The notes under the pieces are model-generated. The model was not told the DNA's origin. It was given only the letters and a program-made list of their open reading frames with translations, and made no database searches. Below, piece by piece: positions 1 to 9,109 of a stretch of DNA of 64,000 bases. The stretch comes from Daejeonella sp. JGW-45 (lineage in GTDB: Bacteria; Bacteroidota; Bacteroidia; Sphingobacteriales; Sphingobacteriaceae): NCBI RefSeq assembly GCF_029360805.1, contig NZ_JARKNC010000001.1:310001-374000 (forward strand), in the 5' to 3' direction. Position 1 is the first letter of the stretch, and each line of letters begins with the position of its first letter. The position numbers and the translations under genes are program-made.

Positions 1-1476
1 CTGGTTTTCCGTGCAGCATTCCTTTGCTTCTGTGCCTGGAATACGGCTAGTATTTACTGGGTGATCAATTCTCTGACCGCAGTTATGCCTGTCCCGATGG
101 CTGTTTTTGTTTCAATAATTCCCTTCGGACTAGGCTCTTTATTGATGGCGGCTGCTTTTTGGCTGTATTACAAGCTCCGGCTCATCGGCACCACTGTGCT
201 TAGCTACGCCGGCCTCATCTGTTTCTGGATTGCTTATGAATCCCTTCATCAAAGCTGGGAACTCGCATTTCCCTGGATGAACCTGGGGAATGGTTTTGCA
301 CAGGCTCATTACCTGATCCAGTGGTATGAATACACCGGCGTTTACGGAGGTACACTCTGGATATTAACCTGCAATATATTGGCTTTTGAAACCTATAAGG
401 CCTATAAAGCGGGCGCGTTAAAGAAGGTTAAACTCGCAGCCTGGACTGGCGGGACTGCTTTGCTGCCCATGGTTATCAGTTTGGGTATTTATTTCGCATA
501 TACCGAGAAGTCCAATCCGGCAAACATCGTTGTGGTACAGCCTAATATCGACCCTTATCAGAAGTTCGGGAACCTGCCTCCGGCCGTACAGATTGAACGG
601 CTGATCGCGCTGTCGGACTCTCTTGGCCAGTCCAACACCGAGTATTTTATCTGGCCTGAAACAGCCATCTCACAAAAAACAGATGAAGCAACTATCAGGG
701 AGGATCATAATTTCCAGACCATCCAGGATTTTCTGGTGAAATACAAGAATGGCAACCTATTGTCGGGCATTGAAAGTTTTGCCCTTTATGATAGTGCGAA
801 GACGGCAACTGCACGGTTTGATGAAATGCAGCGCGTGTATTTTGATGTTTTTAACGCTGCTGTGCTTATAGAAAATTCACCCGAAGTCCAGTTCTATCAT
901 AAGTCAAAGTTGGTACCCGGAGTTGAACAGACCCCCTTTTCAAATTCCATGAGCTTCCTGAAGCCGGCATTTAAAGCCTTCGGCGGATCTGCCGGAAGCT
1001 ATGGCAAGCAGGACGAGCCATCTGTGTTCTTTTCCCAAAGCGGGATAGGTGCTGCACCGGTTATTTGCTATGAGTCGATCTGGGGAGAGTATGTAGGAGA
1101 TTATGTTGAAAAAGGCGCCCAGTTTATTGCGATCATCACAAACGATGCCTGGTGGGGCAATACTTCCGGAAAAGACCAGCACCTTCAGTATGCAAAGCTA
1201 CGGGCCATTGAAACACGGCGCTGGGTTGCCCGCTCAGCCAACACCGGCATTTCGGGATTCATCAATCAAAGGGGAGATATTACCCAGCAAACCGAATGGT
1301 GGGTTCCCACAGCTCTTAAGGCTGATATTAACCTGAACGATGAACTGACCTTCTATGTCAGGAACGGCGACTATATAGCCCTTGCGGGATCAGCAGGCAC
1401 TGGCGTTTTAATTCTGCTTATGCTTGCCTCGCTCTTCACGGGTAAGAGGCAACAAAAAATCCGCTCCCATGACTAA
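1..1476 (+). CDS. lnt: Apolipoprotein N-acyltransferase (N-terminus cut by window edge)
   Basis: Lnt transfers the third acyl chain onto the N-terminal cysteine of lipoproteins in the inner membrane. The frame is open to base 1, so the GTG at 61 is not the start and the N-terminus lies outside the window. Hydrophobic segments fill the first ~170 visible residues. A nitrilase-fold domain follows with the expected triad: Glu in WPETAIS (codon 658-660), Lys before LVPGVE (901-903) and Cys in VICYES (1066-1068). One C-terminal membrane helix and a basic tail end the protein. It is convergent with nadE. The many lipoproteins in this window (gldB, gldK, sprE, actE, the OmpA-like protein) are plausible substrates. 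Family assignment is secure; only the start is unseen. Confidence 0.93.
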   Translation: MVFRAAFLCFCAWNTASIYWVINSLTAVMPVPMAVFVSIIPFGLGSLLMAAAFWLYYKLRLIGTTVLSYAGLICFWIAYESLHQSWELAFPWMNLGNGFAQAHYLIQWYEYTGVYGGTLWILTCNILAFETYKAYKAGALKKVKLAAWTGGTALLPMVISLGIYFAYTEKSNPANIVVVQPNIDPYQKFGNLPPAVQIERLIALSDSLGQSNTEYFIWPETAISQKTDEATIREDHNFQTIQDFLVKYKNGNLLSGIESFALYDSAKTATARFDEMQRVYFDVFNAAVLIENSPEVQFYHKSKLVPGVEQTPFSNSMSFLKPAFKAFGGSAGSYGKQDEPSVFFSQSGIGAAPVICYESIWGEYVGDYVEKGAQFIAIITNDAWWGNTSGKDQHLQYAKLRAIETRRWVARSANTGISGFINQRGDITQQTEWWVPTALKADINLNDELTFYVRNGDYIALAGSAGTGVLILLMLASLFTGKRQQKIRSHD

Positions 1477-1626
1477 GGAAGCGGATCCTACTAAACTAAA
1501 ACTAAACCAAACTAAACTCCCGGCATGACCCGGGATATCTTGAGACAGGGGTCCGGAACCTCTGTCAGATTGACCATTTTTATAAAGAAACGTAATTTAT
1601 TGCACTAACTGTTGGAACATACAGTT
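1459..1626 (+). other. Cluster of four hairpins after lnt, possible structured 3' UTR or small RNA
   Basis: Four perfect or near-perfect stems follow one another: ATCCGCT/AGCGGAT (1459-1465 with 1480-1486, overlapping the lnt stop), TCCCGG/CCGGGA (1518-1535), a 9-bp stem at 1544-1566, and AACTGT/ACAGTT (1607-1626). The first two are joined by an unstructured CTAAA-rich linker at 1488-1517. This could be a compound terminator for lnt or a processed 3' UTR RNA. I recognise no known RNA family. Confidence 0.35.
1544..1566 (+). terminator. Probable terminator hairpin downstream of lnt
   Basis: A 9-bp stem with one G-U pair (1544-1552 with 1558-1566) and a 5-nt loop, followed about 10 nt later by ATTTTTAT. 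It is the best terminator candidate in the convergent lnt/nadE spacer. The U-tract is not directly adjacent, so confidence is moderate. Confidence 0.45.
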
Positions 1627-1650
1627 TTGTTACAGTGAGTTGACGATAAT

Positions 1651-1744
1651 GTGATAATTGACGAGTAATCGGAGAATCAGCGATCAGTAGTCGGCGATTA
1701 CCGATCACAGGTTACTGATTACCGATCACAGGTTACCGATTACC
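1651..1744. repeat. Heptamer-period array in the lnt/nadE convergent spacer
   Basis: From 1651 the sequence falls into 7-bp words related to GTAATCG, ACCGATC, ACAGGTT and ACTGATT. The last part is a 21-bp higher-order repeat at 1700-1741 (ACCGATC-ACAGGTT-ACtGATT, then ACCGATC-ACAGGTT-ACcGATT). It ends 3 bp before the nadE stop codon. No coding potential is seen. It belongs to the dispersed heptad family described in the findings. Confidence 0.75.
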
Positions 1745-1747
1745 ATT

Positions 1748-3388
1748 TCAACTAAGGTACTTCCCAACTATCGGCATCCGCCGGCCCATACCGAAAGCTT
1801 TGGGAGATACCCTTAAGATAGGCGGCGCCTGATTCCGCTTAAATTCAGCCACATTAACCATTTTAAGCACTCGCTTTACAAGCGCTTCATCAAAACCCAT
1901 AGCTATAATCGATGACGAACTCTTCTTTAGTTCGATATATTGAAACAATATGGCATCGAGCACATCATATTCGGGAAGCGAATCCGAGTCCTTCTGGCCT
2001 GGCCTGAGCTCTGCTGAAGGAGGTTTTATAATGCTATTCCGGGGGATAATATCGCGCTCCCTGTTAATATATTCAGACAGCTTGTAGACCTGAGTCTTAT
2101 AAACATCGCCCAGCACTCCGATGGCTCCCGCCATATCCCCGTAAAGGGTACCATAGCCTACAGCACATTCACTTTTGTTGGAGGTATTAAGCAGGATATA
2201 ACCGAACTTATTAGACATAGCCATCACAATGATAGCCCGGCTACGTGCTTGTATATTTTCCTCGGCCACACTAAATGGAAGATCTTTAAATACTGGCATC
2301 ATGATCTGCTGAAACGCAAGGGTCGCTTCTTTTATAGGGATCACTTCATGCTGGCAGCCAAGGTTTTTCACCAGGTCGAGCGCATCCTGGATAGAATGAT
2401 CAGATGAATATTCAGACGGCATCAGCACAGCCATCACATTCTCAGGACCCAGGGCTTCGGCTGCAAGGGCACAAACCAGTGCCGAATCTATTCCTCCTGA
2501 AAGGCCCAGAACTGCTTTCGTGAAGCCGGACTTCTTAAAATAATCCCTGATGCCAAGAACTAAAGCATCATGGATCTGCCCGATGTCGCCCTGCGGATCA
2601 TGAACAATAGGCTTGAATCCCTTAACCTTGCCATTCTCAAATTCATAGATCTTCAGCCCTTCCTGAAAATAAGGCATTTCATCGAGCAGCGATCCCTCTT
2701 CATCAAATACCAGCGAACCGCCATCAAAGATTATCTCTGTCTGTGCGCCGATGTGGTTGACATAAAATAAAGGAAGCTTGTACTTCCTGCAATTATCACC
2801 GAGTATTTGTACACGCTCTTCGTCATGATTATAAGCAAAGGGAGAGGCTGCAATATTGATCATCAGGTCAGGCCTCTGGCTGATCAGCTCGTCCATCGGA
2901 CAGGCAACATACATCGGGTTATCGTTGATGTTCCACAGGTCCTCGCAAACGGTCAGTGCTATTTTGTATCCCATAAAATCAACGCAATCAAACTGAACCG
3001 CCGGTTCGAAATAACGGTATTCGTCGAACACATCGTAATTGGGAAGCAGCGCCTTATTCACCACAGTCTTTAATTCTCCATTCTCAATAAAGTAAGCTGA
3101 ATTGAACAGATCCTTCCCCTCCGTTTTGGGATTAGTGGTGGGCAGCCCAATGATGCAGGCTATGCCATTGCATTCCTTCGCTATCTCACGGGCCGAATTC
3201 TCGCAGGAGTCTATAAACTCAGAAAACTCGAGGAAATCACGCGGCGGGTAACCGCATACGCAAAGTTCTGCAAATACCACAAGGTCTGCGCCTTTTGTCT
3301 TTGCTTCGCGTATTGCTGATATGATTTTGCTTGTGTTGAAATTAAAATCTCCGATGATATAATTTAACTGGGCTAGGGCGATCTTCAT
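1748..3388 (-). CDS. nadE: Glutamine-dependent NAD+ synthetase
   Basis: This enzyme catalyses the last step of NAD synthesis, amidating deamido-NAD with ammonia released from glutamine. The 546 residues match the two-domain form. The N-terminal nitrilase-type glutaminase (about 1-260) has Glu41 in FAEL, Lys112 in NKALLPNY and Cys148 in TVCEDLW. The C-terminal ATP-pyrophosphatase domain carries SGGIDS at 297-302. The start is the ATG giving MKIALAQLNY, the usual N-terminus. It is divergent from gldB across 92 bp, an adjacency also known in other Bacteroidota. The stop is TGA, next to a heptad array. Confidence 0.96.
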   Translation of the reverse strand: MKIALAQLNYIIGDFNFNTSKIISAIREAKTKGADLVVFAELCVCGYPPRDFLEFSEFIDSCENSAREIAKECNGIACIIGLPTTNPKTEGKDLFNSAYFIENGELKTVVNKALLPNYDVFDEYRYFEPAVQFDCVDFMGYKIALTVCEDLWNINDNPMYVACPMDELISQRPDLMINIAASPFAYNHDEERVQILGDNCRKYKLPLFYVNHIGAQTEIIFDGGSLVFDEEGSLLDEMPYFQEGLKIYEFENGKVKGFKPIVHDPQGDIGQIHDALVLGIRDYFKKSGFTKAVLGLSGGIDSALVCALAAEALGPENVMAVLMPSEYSSDHSIQDALDLVKNLGCQHEVIPIKEATLAFQQIMMPVFKDLPFSVAEENIQARSRAIIVMAMSNKFGYILLNTSNKSECAVGYGTLYGDMAGAIGVLGDVYKTQVYKLSEYINRERDIIPRNSIIKPPSAELRPGQKDSDSLPEYDVLDAILFQYIELKKSSSSIIAMGFDEALVKRVLKMVNVAEFKRNQAPPILRVSPKAFGMGRRMPIVGKYLS

Positions 3389-3433
3389 AAGATTTGTGTG
3401 TGTGGCCTATCTTTTAATAGTATTCCCGCGGAT

Positions 3434-3464
3434 TTTGGCAAATCATGATGGTTTCATAATTTAG
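3434..3464 (+). promoter_or_regulatory. Candidate Bacteroidota-type promoter for gldB
   Basis: TTTG at 3434-3437, a 19-bp spacer, then TAATTTAG at 3457-3464, one mismatch from TAnnTTTG. It lies 16 nt before the gldB ATG, implying a short leader. Confidence 0.4.
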
Positions 3465-3480
3465 CAGATATCATGCTTCC

Positions 3481-4512
3481 ATGAGGAATAGTCAAACTTA
3501 CCTGTTTTTTTTTATATGCTTTCTTGCTCTGTCCTGTAATAACAAAAAAGGTCCCGATGTGTCGCAAATTAAAGTGGAAATTTCTGTCGAGCGATTTGAC
3601 CGGGAGCTGAATACTGTTAACACATCGAATATAAAGGAGAAGACAGATGAATTGAGGAAGAAATACACCTGGTTCTACGACGACTATATGGAGCAGATGT
3701 TAGGTGTGGGTTCACCTTCCTCGGGGCCTTCCTATCTGAATTCGCTGGCACCGGTTTTACAGAATCCTGATTATCTGGAGCTACGCTCTTCGGCTGAAAA
3801 GGTATTCCCTGATTTTGGCCCTCATGAACAAGATCTTACCGAAGCATTTAAACATGTACGCTATTATTACCCGAAGCAAAAGATCCCGCGTTTAATCACA
3901 TTCATATCCGGCTTTGCAGTTCAAACACCAATAGGAAATGATTATATAGGGATCGGTCTGGATATGTTCCTCGGTAAAGAGGGTGAACGTTTCTATCCGG
4001 CTCTGCGGCAGAGTATACCGCAATATATTGCCAGGCGTTTTACTCCTGAGAACATTACCCCCCGTGTTATTGAAGCTTTTGCCCGGGAGGAGATGTTCCC
4101 GGAGGACGATAAGGATCGTAACCTGCTCTCCAAAATGATCTATAATGGCAAGATCCTATATATGATGGATGCTTTTATGCCTGCAGCACAGGACACGCTG
4201 AAAATAGGCTATACCGGCAAGCAACTGACATGGTGCAAAGAGAACGAAGGCGGAATATGGGCGTACTTTCTTGAAAGCGAACTGCTGTTTGAGTCTGACT
4301 ATATGAAAATACAGAAGTACCTTGCGGAGGCTCCCTTTACCCCTGGCTTGGGTGACAATTCAGAATCGGCGCCTAAACTGGGTGTTTGGACCGGCTGGCA
4401 GATCGTCAGGGCATATATGGACAAGAACCCGGATATTACGTTGCAACAGCTAATCCTGGAAAAAGACGCTCAGAAAATATTAACTGAATCGAAGTATAAA
4501 CCTAAGATATAG
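3481..4512 (+). CDS. gldB: Gliding motility lipoprotein GldB
   Basis: A 343-residue lipoprotein of the GldB family, required for gliding in Flavobacterium and associated with the type IX secretion/gliding machinery. A short signal peptide ends in FLALSC (lipobox, Cys19). The mature part begins with a conserved region around VERFDRELNTVN, and the body is mixed alpha/beta without catalytic motifs I can name. gldC, which follows gldB in Flavobacterium, is absent here; a patatin gene follows instead. Relatives of this organism are often non-motile, so a role in T9SS or envelope function is as likely as gliding. The stop codon G is the first base of a heptad array. Confidence 0.85.
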   Translation: MRNSQTYLFFFICFLALSCNNKKGPDVSQIKVEISVERFDRELNTVNTSNIKEKTDELRKKYTWFYDDYMEQMLGVGSPSSGPSYLNSLAPVLQNPDYLELRSSAEKVFPDFGPHEQDLTEAFKHVRYYYPKQKIPRLITFISGFAVQTPIGNDYIGIGLDMFLGKEGERFYPALRQSIPQYIARRFTPENITPRVIEAFAREEMFPEDDKDRNLLSKMIYNGKILYMMDAFMPAAQDTLKIGYTGKQLTWCKENEGGIWAYFLESELLFESDYMKIQKYLAEAPFTPGLGDNSESAPKLGVWTGWQIVRAYMDKNPDITLQQLILEKDAQKILTESKYKPKI

Positions 4513-4545
4513 TTGTACGTTATAAGTTGTACGTTATAAGTGCCG
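4512..4545. repeat. Heptad half-element (GTTGTAC/GTTATAA) after gldB
   Basis: Four heptamers, GTTGTAC-GTTATAA-GTTGTAC-GTTATAA (4512-4539), followed by GTGCC. The G of the gldB TAG stop is base 1 of the array. GTGCC after the left array also occurs at 35270, 39050 and 45564. No inverted right arm is present, so this looks like a half-element. Confidence 0.7.
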
Positions 4546-4576
4546 GGCGGAGAGAAATGTAAACACTTAAATAAAC

Positions 4577-5350
4577 ATGAAGGTAGGATTGGTGCTTTCG
4601 GGAGGTGGCATACGTGGGATAGCACATTTAGGGGTGTTGCAAGCCCTTACTGAAGCGGGAATAAAGTTCTGCAAGGTAAGTGGAACCAGTGCCGGCTCTA
4701 TTGTAGGCTCTCTTTATTGCCAGGGCATGGAACCCTACGACATCCTGCAGACTTTCATAAAGACGAAATTGTACCGTTTCCTGCGGCCTGCATTCAAAAC
4801 TCCGGGCCTGCTGTCATTGGATCTCACGCGCTCGCTATTTCTCAAATACCTCCCGCACGATTCGTTCGAGGGTTTAAAGACCCCAATGGTCATAGCTGTT
4901 ACCAATTTTAGCGAGGGCAAGCTGGTTTACCTTTCTTCCGGAAAACTGATCGAAGCTATATTAGCTTCCAGCTCCATTCCGGGAGTGTTCAAACCCATCA
5001 TTATCAACAGTAAGATGTATCTTGATGGGGGTGTCCTGAATAATTTTCCTATAGAACCGGTACGGCAGGACTGTGATTTTATAATCGGTTCTTCTTGTAA
5101 TCATCTGCCGGTCGTAGATAAAATAGTAAATACCCGGAAACTTATCGAGCGGGCAGCAATTATGTCGATCAATGCGGATATGGAGCAAAAAAGTCAGCTT
5201 GTGGATGTGCTGATAGAGCCCGAGGGAATGGGAGCCACCAGTGTATTTGACGTTAAGAAGACGGAAGAAATTTATTGGCTATCGTATAATGCCGCGCTAA
5301 ATCAGCTGAAATCAAATGCTAAACTGCAGTCCTTATTGGTTAAGAGCTGA
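4577..5350 (+). CDS. Patatin-like phospholipase
   Basis: A 257-residue patatin-family serine hydrolase with a Ser-Asp dyad. The oxyanion loop is GGGIRG (9-14), the nucleophile elbow GTSAG has Ser38, and the second catalytic residue is Asp150 in DGG. No signal peptide or membrane helix is visible, so it is probably cytoplasmic and membrane-associating, unlike the outer-membrane PlpD/T5SS fusions. The probable role is acyl hydrolysis of phospholipids; substrate unknown. It starts 64 bp after gldB behind a heptad half-element, so co-transcription with gldB is possible. Confidence 0.88.
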   Translation: MKVGLVLSGGGIRGIAHLGVLQALTEAGIKFCKVSGTSAGSIVGSLYCQGMEPYDILQTFIKTKLYRFLRPAFKTPGLLSLDLTRSLFLKYLPHDSFEGLKTPMVIAVTNFSEGKLVYLSSGKLIEAILASSSIPGVFKPIIINSKMYLDGGVLNNFPIEPVRQDCDFIIGSSCNHLPVVDKIVNTRKLIERAAIMSINADMEQKSQLVDVLIEPEGMGATSVFDVKKTEEIYWLSYNAALNQLKSNAKLQSLLVKS

Positions 5351-5421
5351 TTTGCATAAAGGACGACTAACGTCATGCTTATTATCAGACGGCTTCCCCG
5401 CTCATGGATCCCTAAAAATAA

Positions 5422-5452
5422 AAAAGCTCATAACTTGTCGTCATGAGCTTTT
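5422..5452. terminator. Bidirectional intrinsic terminator
   Basis: A perfect 10-bp stem, AAAAGCTCAT (5422-5431) and ATGAGCTTTT (5443-5452), with an 11-nt loop and A/T tracts on both sides. It separates the patatin gene from the convergent small membrane gene and should stop transcription in both directions. Confidence 0.8.
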
Positions 5453-5473
5453 CTTATAAAGAGTTTCTAAACG

Positions 5474-5680
5474 CTATTTCAGAATTCGCAACACCGCTTT
5501 TAAACAAATCACAATTCCGATAACGAACAGGATATTAGAAATGGCATCAATAAACATCCAGGTTCCGGTGAAACGAAGCAGCACGCCAATCATACCTATA
5601 ACTATACCAATCACGATCAGCTTATAATGTGCCGGATCATTTGACTCCTCGGTGCGCTTATTTTTATATGTTTGTTCCAT
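5474..5680 (-). CDS. Small two-helix membrane protein
   Basis: A 68-residue protein with a charged N-terminus (about 22 residues), then two hydrophobic helices (about 22-42 and 46-64) and a short basic tail. I do not recognise a named family. Length, codon use and placement between a terminator and atpG support a real gene. It lies 62 bp downstream of atpG on the same strand, so it may be the last gene of the ATP synthase operon, but nothing in it suggests an ATPase role. Confidence 0.6.
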   Translation of the reverse strand: MEQTYKNKRTEESNDPAHYKLIVIGIVIGMIGVLLRFTGTWMFIDAISNILFVIGIVICLKAVLRILK

Positions 5681-5742
5681 TTTCTGAGTTTGAGATATGC
5701 GAAAATACGAATCTATTTTACAGTTTAAAATTCAAAGTGATA

Positions 5743-6621
5743 TTATCCGTTTGACAATGCAGCAGCACCACTCACGATCTCAGTAAGCTCAGTTGTAATA
5801 GCTGCCTGTCTCGCCTGGTTGTATGACAGTTTCAATTGCTTTAATAAGTCGCCTGCATTCTCTGTTGCCTTATCCATCGCCGTCATACGCGCTCCATGCT
5901 CTGAGGCGTGAGAATCAAGTATTGCTTTGTAAACCTGTGTTTTGATAGATTTTGGGATCAATTGCTCCACAATTTCTTCCTGCGACGGTTCAAGAATATA
6001 ATCGGTCTTGGATGTATCAGCTACTGTTGTTGATTTTGGAACCGGCAGCAATTGCTCAGTTGTAAGGATTTGAACTGCAGCGTTTCTGAACTGATTGTAC
6101 ACCAGTTCCACTCTGTCGTAATCTCCTTTTGCAAAACCTGCCATAACAGCTTCTGTAATCTTAGAAGCGTTTTCGAATGTAAGCTCACTGTATAGTTCAT
6201 TATTGTTACCAATAACATTATACTTACGCTTCTCATAGAAATCCTGCACCTTCTTACCAATCGCCACAATATGGACGTTGCCTTTGCGATATTGGTCAGC
6301 ATACTTCTCAGCGATCAGGTTGTTGGCAGATTTAATAACATTCATATTGAATGCACCAGCAAGACCACGATTGGACGAGATAGCAATAATTAATACCTTA
6401 TTCGGCTCACGCTCCTGGATAAATGGAGAATTAGACTCCTCTAAACTGGCAGAAAGGTTCGCCAGGATATCCTTCATCTTATTTGCGTAAGGTCTAAGCT
6501 GAATAATAGCACTCGTCGCCCTTTTCAATTTAGCTGCAGAAACCATTTTCATGGCCTTGGTAATCTGCTGCGTTGAGGTAACTGATGCTATCCGGTTTCT
6601 TACTTCTTTTAAATTAGCCAT
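5743..6621 (-). CDS. atpG: ATP synthase F1 gamma subunit
   Basis: The central rotor shaft of F1Fo ATP synthase, coupling c-ring rotation to catalysis in the alpha/beta hexamer. The 292 residues are the normal length. The N-terminal helix (NLKEVRNRIASVTSTQQITK) and the C-terminal helix (RMTAMDKATENA...NQARQAAIT) are the conserved coiled-coil pair. It is the last atp gene here and is separated from atpA by a 182-bp spacer filled with a heptad-repeat palindrome. Confidence 0.97.
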   Translation of the reverse strand: MANLKEVRNRIASVTSTQQITKAMKMVSAAKLKRATSAIIQLRPYANKMKDILANLSASLEESNSPFIQEREPNKVLIIAISSNRGLAGAFNMNVIKSANNLIAEKYADQYRKGNVHIVAIGKKVQDFYEKRKYNVIGNNNELYSELTFENASKITEAVMAGFAKGDYDRVELVYNQFRNAAVQILTTEQLLPVPKSTTVADTSKTDYILEPSQEEIVEQLIPKSIKTQVYKAILDSHASEHGARMTAMDKATENAGDLLKQLKLSYNQARQAAITTELTEIVSGAAALSNG

Positions 6622-6629
6622 TTTTTCAA

Positions 6630-6800
6630 GTTGTAAGTTATACGTTATACGTTATACGTTCTAGAACCGATTCCTAAAACTTATTACCATAATTCATAAC
6701 TCTTCAATATTCTCAGGTGACTTATAAGTCTTGTTAATAAGTTGTAAGTATTAAGAAACCAATTCCTAAAACTTACAACGTAAAACGTATAACGTATAAC
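6630..6800. repeat. Heptad palindrome between atpA and atpG
   Basis: The left arm is GTTGTAA followed by three GTTATAC words (6630-6657). The right arm is its inverse, TTACAAC-GTAAAAC-GTATAAC-GTATAAC (6773-6800). The interior holds a direct repeat of GATTCCTAAAACTTA-like sequence (about 6668 and 6761) and a second GTTGTAA start at 6740, so two copies seem nested. In atp mRNA it could form a long stem between the atpA and atpG cistrons. Confidence 0.75.
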
Positions 6801-6803
6801 TCC

Positions 6804-8378
6804 TTAGTATTTATCTCCTAATTCTTTCGCTACAGTCTCTAAAGCACCGGTGATGGTATCATCCAGTTTTCCGGCTTTAAGACCCTGTAAAACTTCAGGA
6901 TAACGTTGCTCCAGTTGTTGAATGAATTCTGCTTCAAAAGCTTTAACCTTATTTACAGGCACATTACGCATTAGGTTTTTTGTACCTACATAAAGGATAG
7001 CAACCTGCTTTTCAACTGTTTCAGGGGAGAACTGGGCTTGCTTAAGCAATTCCACGTTACGGGCACCTTTATCAAGTACTGATTTTGTAGCAGCATCCAG
7101 ATCAGATCCGAACTTAGAGAATGCCTCAAGCTCACGGTACTGTGCCTGATCAAGTTTCAGGGTTCCGGCAACTTTCTTCATCGATTTGATCTGTGCGTTA
7201 CCACCCACACGTGATACCGAGATACCTACGTTGATCGCCGGACGAACACCCGCGTTGAACAAGTTTGACTCAAGGAAGATCTGTCCGTCTGTAATGGAAA
7301 TTACGTTCGTTGGAATGTATGCAGATACGTCACCCGCTTGAGTCTCGATGATCGGCAAGGCAGTTAATGAACCACCACCCTTAACGATGTGTTTGATCGA
7401 CTCAGGAAGATCGTTCATTGACTTTGCAATCTCATCATTCGAGTTGATCTTCGCTGCCCGCTCCAATAAACGGCTATGCAGGTAGAAAACGTCGCCCGGA
7501 TATGCTTCACGGCCCGGAGGACGACGAAGTAACAGGGAAACCTCGCGGTAAGAAACGGCTTGTTTTGAAAGATCATCATAAACGATCAATGCAGGCCTTC
7601 CTGTATCGCGGAAGAACTCGCCGATTGCAGCGCCCGCAAACGGAGCGTAGAACTGCATAGGCGCCGGATCAGATGCAGAAGCTGCAACGATAACCGTGTA
7701 TGGCAATGCGCCATTTTCTTCCAGTACTTTAAGGATTTGCGCAACGGTAGAGTTCTTCTGACCGATAGCTACATATATACAGAACACAGGCTGACCTGCT
7801 TCGTAAAATTCTTTTTGGTTAATAATGGTATCGATACAAACGGCTGTCTTACCAGTCTGACGGTCACCAATAACAAGCTCACGCTGACCACGGCCAATCG
7901 GGATCATCGCATCGATTGCCTTGATACCGGTTTGTAATGGTTCGGTTACCGGCTGACGATAAATTACACCGGGCGCTTTACGCTCCAATGGCATTTCGTA
8001 AGTATCACCCAGGATCGGTCCTTTACCATCTAATGGCTGACCTAAGGTGTTAACTACACGGCCAAGCATACCTTCACCAACTTTAATGGATGCGATCTTA
8101 TTGGTACGTTTTACTGTATCACCCTCTTTGATCTCATCGAAAGCTCCAAGTAATACAACACCCACGTTGTCTTCCTCAAGGTTCAGAACTATCCCCTGTA
8201 AACCGTTATCAAATTCAACAAGCTCACCTGATTGAACCTTTGTTAAACCGTATACGCGGGCAATACCGTCACCCACTTGTAACACGGTACCAACCTCTTC
8301 GAGCTCGGCCTCCGACTTAAAGCCCGACAGTTGTTGTCTTAAGATCGCCGAGACTTCATCTGGTCTTACCTCTACCAT
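6804..8378 (-). CDS. atpA: ATP synthase F1 alpha subunit
   Basis: The non-catalytic nucleotide-binding subunit of F1. The 524 residues include the N-terminal beta-barrel, the P-loop GDRQTGKT at 171-178, and the alpha signature around the arginine-finger region ([14 protein letters not shown]). It follows atpH after 86 bp. That spacer contains a stem ACTTCCT/AGGAAGT (8414-8436) and a CCCTTCAAGGG motif, both of unknown role. Confidence 0.98.
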   Translation of the reverse strand: MVEVRPDEVSAILRQQLSGFKSEAELEEVGTVLQVGDGIARVYGLTKVQSGELVEFDNGLQGIVLNLEEDNVGVVLLGAFDEIKEGDTVKRTNKIASIKVGEGMLGRVVNTLGQPLDGKGPILGDTYEMPLERKAPGVIYRQPVTEPLQTGIKAIDAMIPIGRGQRELVIGDRQTGKTAVCIDTIINQKEFYEAGQPVFCIYVAIGQKNSTVAQILKVLEENGALPYTVIVAASASDPAPMQFYAPFAGAAIGEFFRDTGRPALIVYDDLSKQAVSYREVSLLLRRPPGREAYPGDVFYLHSRLLERAAKINSNDEIAKSMNDLPESIKHIVKGGGSLTALPIIETQAGDVSAYIPTNVISITDGQIFLESNLFNAGVRPAINVGISVSRVGGNAQIKSMKKVAGTLKLDQAQYRELEAFSKFGSDLDAATKSVLDKGARNVELLKQAQFSPETVEKQVAILYVGTKNLMRNVPVNKVKAFEAEFIQQLEQRYPEVLQGLKAGKLDDTITGALETVAKELGDKY

Positions 8379-8464
8379 AGTAGTATTTTTTGTTTTTAAT
8401 GTTGTTAATCTATACTTCCTGTCCCCTTAAGGAAGTTAAATAAACCCTTCAAGGGCTGGGGCTA

Positions 8465-9004
8465 TTAATTATGTGTAAATTCTTTTCTCAGTTTATTCAG
8501 CTTACTTGAAATGCTGGTATCAAATTGCTTGTCGCCCACTTTCAAAATAAAACCGCCGATAAGCTTAGGATCCACAACTGACGTCAGGATAACCTCGCCC
8601 TTTGTATGATCTTTAACAACTTCTTCTATCTGGCTGATATTCTCTTTGCTAAGAGGCGATGCAGATGTAACAGTTGCTTTCACTACGTTCTTCAGGATAT
8701 TATACTGGCTGATAAATTCCTTAGCTGTAGCGAATAATACTTCAGCACGTCCCTTCCTGATCACTATCTTAAAAAACGAAAGTATCATTTCATTGACTTT
8801 ACCGGAAAATAAGCCGTCCAGAATATTAGCCTTCTTATCAAGACTAATGATAGGATTTCTTAATATGGCCTGCAACTCCGGGTTTGCCCTGCAGGTTTCG
8901 AGAAACAGTTCAATATCTTTCATCACTGTCTCGACAGCATTTTGCTCGCCGGCGAGGTCGATTAAAGATTTTGCGTAACGCGATGCAACTTGTATTTCTG
9001 ACAT
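8465..9004 (-). CDS. atpH: ATP synthase F1 delta subunit
   Basis: Delta (OSCP-like) joins the top of F1 to the peripheral b stalk. At 179 residues it has a normal length. The N-terminal helical domain (VASRYAKSLIDLA) is typical, and the C-terminal region ends in the conserved DPKLIGGFILKVGDKQFDTS stretch. It sits between atpF and atpA in the standard F-H-A-G order. A 105-bp heptad array separates it from atpF. Confidence 0.95.
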   Translation of the reverse strand: MSEIQVASRYAKSLIDLAGEQNAVETVMKDIELFLETCRANPELQAILRNPIISLDKKANILDGLFSGKVNEMILSFFKIVIRKGRAEVLFATAKEFISQYNILKNVVKATVTSASPLSKENISQIEEVVKDHTKGEVILTSVVDPKLIGGFILKVGDKQFDTSISSKLNKLRKEFTHN

Positions 9005-9005
9005 A

Positions 9006-9108
9006 GTTGTTGTTAGCTGTTGGTTGATGGTTATCTGTTGCCGGTTGCCAGCTGCCAGTTACCTGGTCAAGCGATTCAACTCACAACGTAAAACCTACAA
9101 CTTATAAC
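9006..9108. repeat. Heptad array between atpF and atpH
   Basis: Nine 7-bp words related to TTGGTTG, CCGGTTG and CCAGTTA run from 9006 to 9068. After a short gap a second run of a different word (TAAAACC-TACAACT-TATAACT) occupies about 9080-9108. The spacer carries nothing else. It lies inside the atp operon, so it would be transcribed. Confidence 0.65.
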
Positions 9109-9109
9109 T

